Shown here: piece after piece, positions 60,637-64,000 of the stretch | Position numbering within the stretch: the first letter of the stretch is position 1 | Layout of the letters: every line of letters begins with the position of its first letter | From: Hexactinellida sp. DTS-2022 | Taxonomy: Eukaryota; Porifera; Hexactinellida | Direction of reading: 5' to 3' | DNA: 64,000 nucleotides | NCBI GenBank assembly: GCA_028753945.1 | Contig: JAPNXP010000006.1 | Location: 372,001 to 436,000, forward strand | Position numbers and translations under genes: made by a program | The notes under the pieces: model-generated | What the model was told of the DNA's origin: nothing | Seen by the model: the letters and a program-made list of their open reading frames with translations, nothing else | The model's database searches: none

Positions 60637-62500
60637 TCAAGCCTATTATAGTGAACTATCATAAGACATTGGTATTCTTTTACAGATTAATGAAATCCTA
60701 CTATTAACTATTAATCCTACTACGTATTAACTATTAATCCTACTATTAACTATTAAACGCGTAACCGGTCACCGGTGTACTCATCACCACTTGTATGTCC
60801 AACAACTAATATGTTGATGTTTTAATCAATTCTCAAACTTTGTAAAGAAATTAGAGAATTTAGCAAAATTCAACCAAATTTACGATTTTCCTTTACAGAC
60901 AAATAAAATAAAATCTAAAACCAGGCGCATAATGTTAAAACACGTGGATTTGTATATCAAAGTGATTATAAAAGAATTGGTAACTTATCTTGCAATCTGG
61001 AAACTGGTAATCAAAAACTTCTAACTCGCAATTCAATAATGAAACTACTGAAAATATATGCGTATGTAAGTGTTGACCTGTTTATATAAACAAATCGCGC
61101 ATATTTACTGTTTTGAATGAAACCATGGGACCCAGTAACTATAACAAAAGCAATATGAAATCGCTACTAATGAGTTCAGGATGTTTCAATTACGTAAACA
61201 CTAAACGTCTTGCTATAACAAGATTAGGTTACACAGACAATACAACAACCACATAACCTTACCAGTGCATTAATTAAAGCTATCAGGTGTCTGACATAAG
61301 AGTGTTATTGGAACTAACTCTACATACCACAGATAAACACACATAGCACATATCTATCTACCGACATACGCACTAGGTACCGTAGTCATAGCAACAGATA
61401 GGTATGCAGCTGTATGTTGTTGGTTAAGTCAGGTAATGTAATTCTTAGAAGAGAGCTCTGATATCTCTTGGTTACATAAACCTGCAAGAAATGCAGTATA
61501 TTAATATACAGATGTATTATACCAGCGATTCCCAACCTTTTAAATCCGTGGACCCCCTATAGCAAATATTAGACTATAATGTGGACCCCTTCTATTGACC
61601 GTAATACCGATTTTAAGATCTTGTGGACCCCAGGTTGGGAACCACTATACAATATTATAGAGTTTATAAATCCTGACGTAATTTAGTTGGAATTCCTTTA
61701 GTTTATTCGTCCAAGATTTGTTCTAAAATTACAGAATTGTATCCAATCCAAACCCTGAATTAAACCTGTATATTAGAATGCACCCAGTGTCCTAATCTAA
61801 ATCCAGTTTATAATCTACAGAATAGCATTAGTGTGCTCAATCGATGCAATCGATAATTTAACATGCTATCAAACGGAGACAGTCACTGATCAAAATATCT
61901 GAGTAGTCAACAAATAACAGTAACAAACAAATTGAGTTACCTAGTGCAGTATAACCAGGAAAGATTATCCAATGGGATTACTTGGCCCTAGACAAACGGG
62001 GCTCCTGAATGCTAGACGAAGGCATACTAATACTATACTGAATACAAGACGAAGGCAAGCCTCTTGTTGAAATATTATTGTTATTAGTTATCAGTAGTTT
62101 CGACCAAGGCAAGAGGATGGTTAATGCAACTTTAACTGTTGCATTATTGAGAAGAATTATGAATTTAAATGTATTTTAACAAGATATCTGAACTTAATTA
62201 TTCTCTGGACTTAAGGCGGATAACGTGTAAAAGAGCCATCTAAGTGGGTCTCATTGAATATTCAGTCAAGGGCCTCGGAATTGCTTAATCCGGCACTGAG
62301 TAACAGCATAACAGCATTGCAATATAAGGAGTCATTAAATGAAAGCACTGAACTAATGCAATAAGTCTGCTAGTATAAATAAGAAAATAATTCTATAATA
62401 TAACTAACGAACTAACAACAATTTTTTCTACCTAACCTAGTTCACCACATAATTGAGACTGTTAATTAATATTAAATAACAATCAATTAATTGACTAGGA
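60637..62500. other. Divergent promoter region between the unknown paralogues
   Basis: 1.9 kb with no coding frame. Short ATTAACTATTAATCCTACT repeats at 60700-60755, and the hAT-like element at 61523-61646. Regulatory sites for both genes are expected here but none is recognised. Confidence 0.5.
61523..61646. mobile_element. hAT-like CAGCGATTCCCAACCT element
   Basis: CAGCGATTCCCAACCTTTTA at left, CCCAGGTTGGGAACCACTA at right, with GTGGACCCC words. Same family as 39264-39480. Confidence 0.75.
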
Positions 62501-63511
62501 ATGGCAAGAAACGACCAATTAACTGATACTCTTTCAGAAGGTAACATAATGAGTGCTTACAGTGACCTGCTGGTTGATATAAATGAATGTTTGAATCTAT
62601 TAAAAAGTCTCGAAAGGGACAGGACTTGGGGGGAACTTGTTACTGATTGGGCAGCAGGGGACAGAGGCAAACTGAATCTACCAAGAATGCAAAATCAACT
62701 GGATGAGATGAAAGAGGAAATTGAAAAAGGAATTAAAGTAACCACTAAACTATTTATGAAATTAAACACTCTCAAATTAATAGAACAATCTCGTGATCAC
62801 AAATCGTTAACAACTGGAGACGAAAACCCAGATGAAGTGAAAAAAATGTCGTTCAGTGATTATTTGAAAAAACAATTCGAATCACTGAATAAAATTTTCG
62901 AAAAATTAAAAAATACGGGCTTTCTAGAACCTAAAAAAATTGTTGTTGACGTTAACGACCCTGTTTTGTCGATATTAATATATATTAAAGATATAGGCTC
63001 TGACAGAGGAATAAAATACAAAGAGCTCCAATTCCTAAGTGACTCACTCAATAAACCTCGGGCCTTAGCTTTATTTCAAGCTTGCCATAGTTCATTGCAA
63101 AATGTAATCGTTGAACTAGATTATATGTTAGAAACTTCCAAAGAAATTGTGTTAGCTAAAGCAAATCAGCCGAATATTTCTAACTTTTACTACCCGACTT
63201 TTCAGGGTAATTCGGGCGCTTGTTTCTTACCTGTAACCCACCAAACTCCAGAGAACAAACACCAACTTACTGACGAAACTAGCACTCGAACTCAACCTAC
63301 GCTAGATGATGGAATAAAAGCAACGCGAATTTATGACAAAACTCTTCAGGAGAACATTCAATCACTGCAAGAATCAGAACCAGAAATGAATGAAGAAATG
63401 CGAAAAAGAATTGCAACTAAGTTAGCAGAGACCGCGTGCAAAACCTTCTTAAGGGAAAATCTAAATTATTCTGAGACAGAAGTTAATGAATACCTTGAAA
63501 AAATTATTTAG
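62501..63511 (+). CDS. Unknown helical protein, paralogue without hydrophobic segment (336 aa)
   Basis: Intronless. Colinear with 59566-60636 (minus): SAYSDLLVDINECLNLLKSL matches SAYRNLLKNIHYCVNLFEDL, NTGFLEPK matches NTGLFQQK, GSDRGIKYKELQFLSDSLN matches GKERGYKYQEAKFLSEALN, and LQESEPEMNEEMRKRIATKL matches LQESEPDMSEATRNRMATKL. Between NTG and RGIKY it is about 53 residues shorter, missing the hydrophobic block; it has only VLSILIYI there. It is longer by a T/Q/N-rich linker at about 230-275. No signal peptide or cysteine pattern. It would be a soluble, mostly helical protein. Head-to-head with its paralogue across 1.86 kb. Function unknown. Confidence 0.8.
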   Translation: MARNDQLTDTLSEGNIMSAYSDLLVDINECLNLLKSLERDRTWGELVTDWAAGDRGKLNLPRMQNQLDEMKEEIEKGIKVTTKLFMKLNTLKLIEQSRDHKSLTTGDENPDEVKKMSFSDYLKKQFESLNKIFEKLKNTGFLEPKKIVVDVNDPVLSILIYIKDIGSDRGIKYKELQFLSDSLNKPRALALFQACHSSLQNVIVELDYMLETSKEIVLAKANQPNISNFYYPTFQGNSGACFLPVTHQTPENKHQLTDETSTRTQPTLDDGIKATRIYDKTLQENIQSLQESEPEMNEEMRKRIATKLAETACKTFLRENLNYSETEVNEYLEKII

Positions 63512-63660
63512 AACTTTTTGAACCTAACTTTTTATACTTTATATATTTTGAACCTAACTTTTTATACTTTATATATTTGAACCTAACTTTTTATACTTTT
63601 TATATTTTGAACCTAACTTTTATACTTTTTATATTTTGAACCTAACTTTTTATTTAACTT
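63512..63660. repeat. Tandem repeat TTTGAACCTAACTTTTTATA
   Basis: Five units of about 29-31 bp begin at the stop codon of the 62501 gene and presumably lie in its 3' UTR. Confidence 0.9.
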
Positions 63661-63961
63661 TTTAAACTCTATAACTATCTAGTATTATAATGTTTTATTC
63701 CATGTTTTCTACTTATATTTATTTATTTATTAATAAAATAATGGTCTTCCCGGTTCGCAAAGGTGACTTTTTGATGTTATAAATGACCTTGCTACTGCGT
63801 GAAAATTACTTTACAAACGTGTTGCTGATATACAAAAATAAATTATCTAAAATTCTAGAATAATCCATGTGACATACGTAGTTGATTCAGTTCAGTATGT
63901 TGCTTATTTGGGAGCCAAGGTATATCAATAAACACCTTTATAGTGATGATTACTTGAAGAA
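63661..63961. other. 3' flank with dispersed TTCGCAAAGGTGA repeat
   Basis: CCGGTTCGCAAAGGTGACTT and CGTGTTGCTGATATAC (63750-63830) resemble 9388-9495 and 27140-27190. No gene seen. Confidence 0.5.
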
Positions 63962-64000
63962 AAATCTAAAATTACAGCTGTGCCGATGGCATTTTCTTTT
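63962..64000. mobile_element. Family H element, cut by window end
   Basis: AAATCTAAAATTACAGCTGT and GCCGATGGCATTTTCTTTT match the first arm of family H. Confidence 0.75.

Noticed and set aside
1-64000. tRNA, rRNA or autonomous transposase genes
   Set aside because: I looked for T-loop GTTCGA contexts with matching stems and for DDE or reverse transcriptase motifs among the frames, and found none I could support. A computed scan could still find degenerate ones.

Overview
The window is animal nuclear DNA, AT-rich and full of introns. It carries an IP3 receptor, a six-domain villin with headpiece, an ING protein with a PHD finger, USP19, and an ARHGEF3/NET1-type RhoGEF. Introns are GT-AG and mostly 50-700 nt, and several genes have a single exon. 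The gene set and its divergence suggest an early-branching animal (a sponge would fit), but no species can be fixed from this sequence alone. I joined exons by hand from splice sites, reading phase and similarity to remembered families. The villin, ING, mS26 and USP19 models all close in frame.

Layout. 1-844: an 89-bp minisatellite and a GGGAATTCCC-rich MITE. 1372-7592 (+): C-terminal part of an IP3 receptor. 9170-16883 (+): complete villin, 11 exons, 813 aa. 17413-22448: tandem duplication of an intronless NHL-propeller gene with its flanks. 23788-24911 (+): RPL24. 25232-25789 (+): coatomer zeta. 26352-28122 (-): mitochondrial ribosomal protein mS26-like gene, head-to-head (35 bp) with 28158-30861 (+), an ING4/5 gene. 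30862-41726: about 11 kb with no gene I can support, packed with MITEs. 41727-43151 (-): intronless RhoGEF. 44707-45963 (-): third NHL gene. 46779-57804 (-): USP19 with CS, USP and MYND domains; its first exon was not found. 59566-60636 (-) and 62501-63511 (+): divergent paralogues of unknown function, one with a long hydrophobic segment and one without it.

Repeats. At least twelve short inverted-repeat families flanked by TA (Tc1/mariner/pogo-type ends, TACAGT...ACTGTA) fill introns and spacers. Names used below, with a diagnostic subterminal word: F1 CTCGTTAGTACG; F2 CTCGTTAATAGG; F3 CCGCTTAATAGAG; F4 GCCGGTTATAAG; F5 CCCGTTATAACGAAG; F6 AAACCGGTTTTT; F7 CGCCTAATAGCAA; F8 CCCATAACGGACA; F9 CTCGCTAATCCG; F10 CCTCCAAAAAGTGAAC; F11 CTCGGTTATAACGTAC; F12 GGTTCTTATTATGAAC. 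Most also share an internal GGGACC/GGTCCC block. hAT-like elements with 8-bp target duplications, a GGAGCGCGAGACGCTCC element (family S) and an AGCTGTGCC hairpin (family H) are also present.

The genes are unrelated housekeeping, signalling and cytoskeletal loci, not one pathway. The least explained material is the unknown paralogue pair, the NHL family with its partly mobile-looking promoter, and four places where a splice-site-containing exon edge has been copied into the neighbouring intron.
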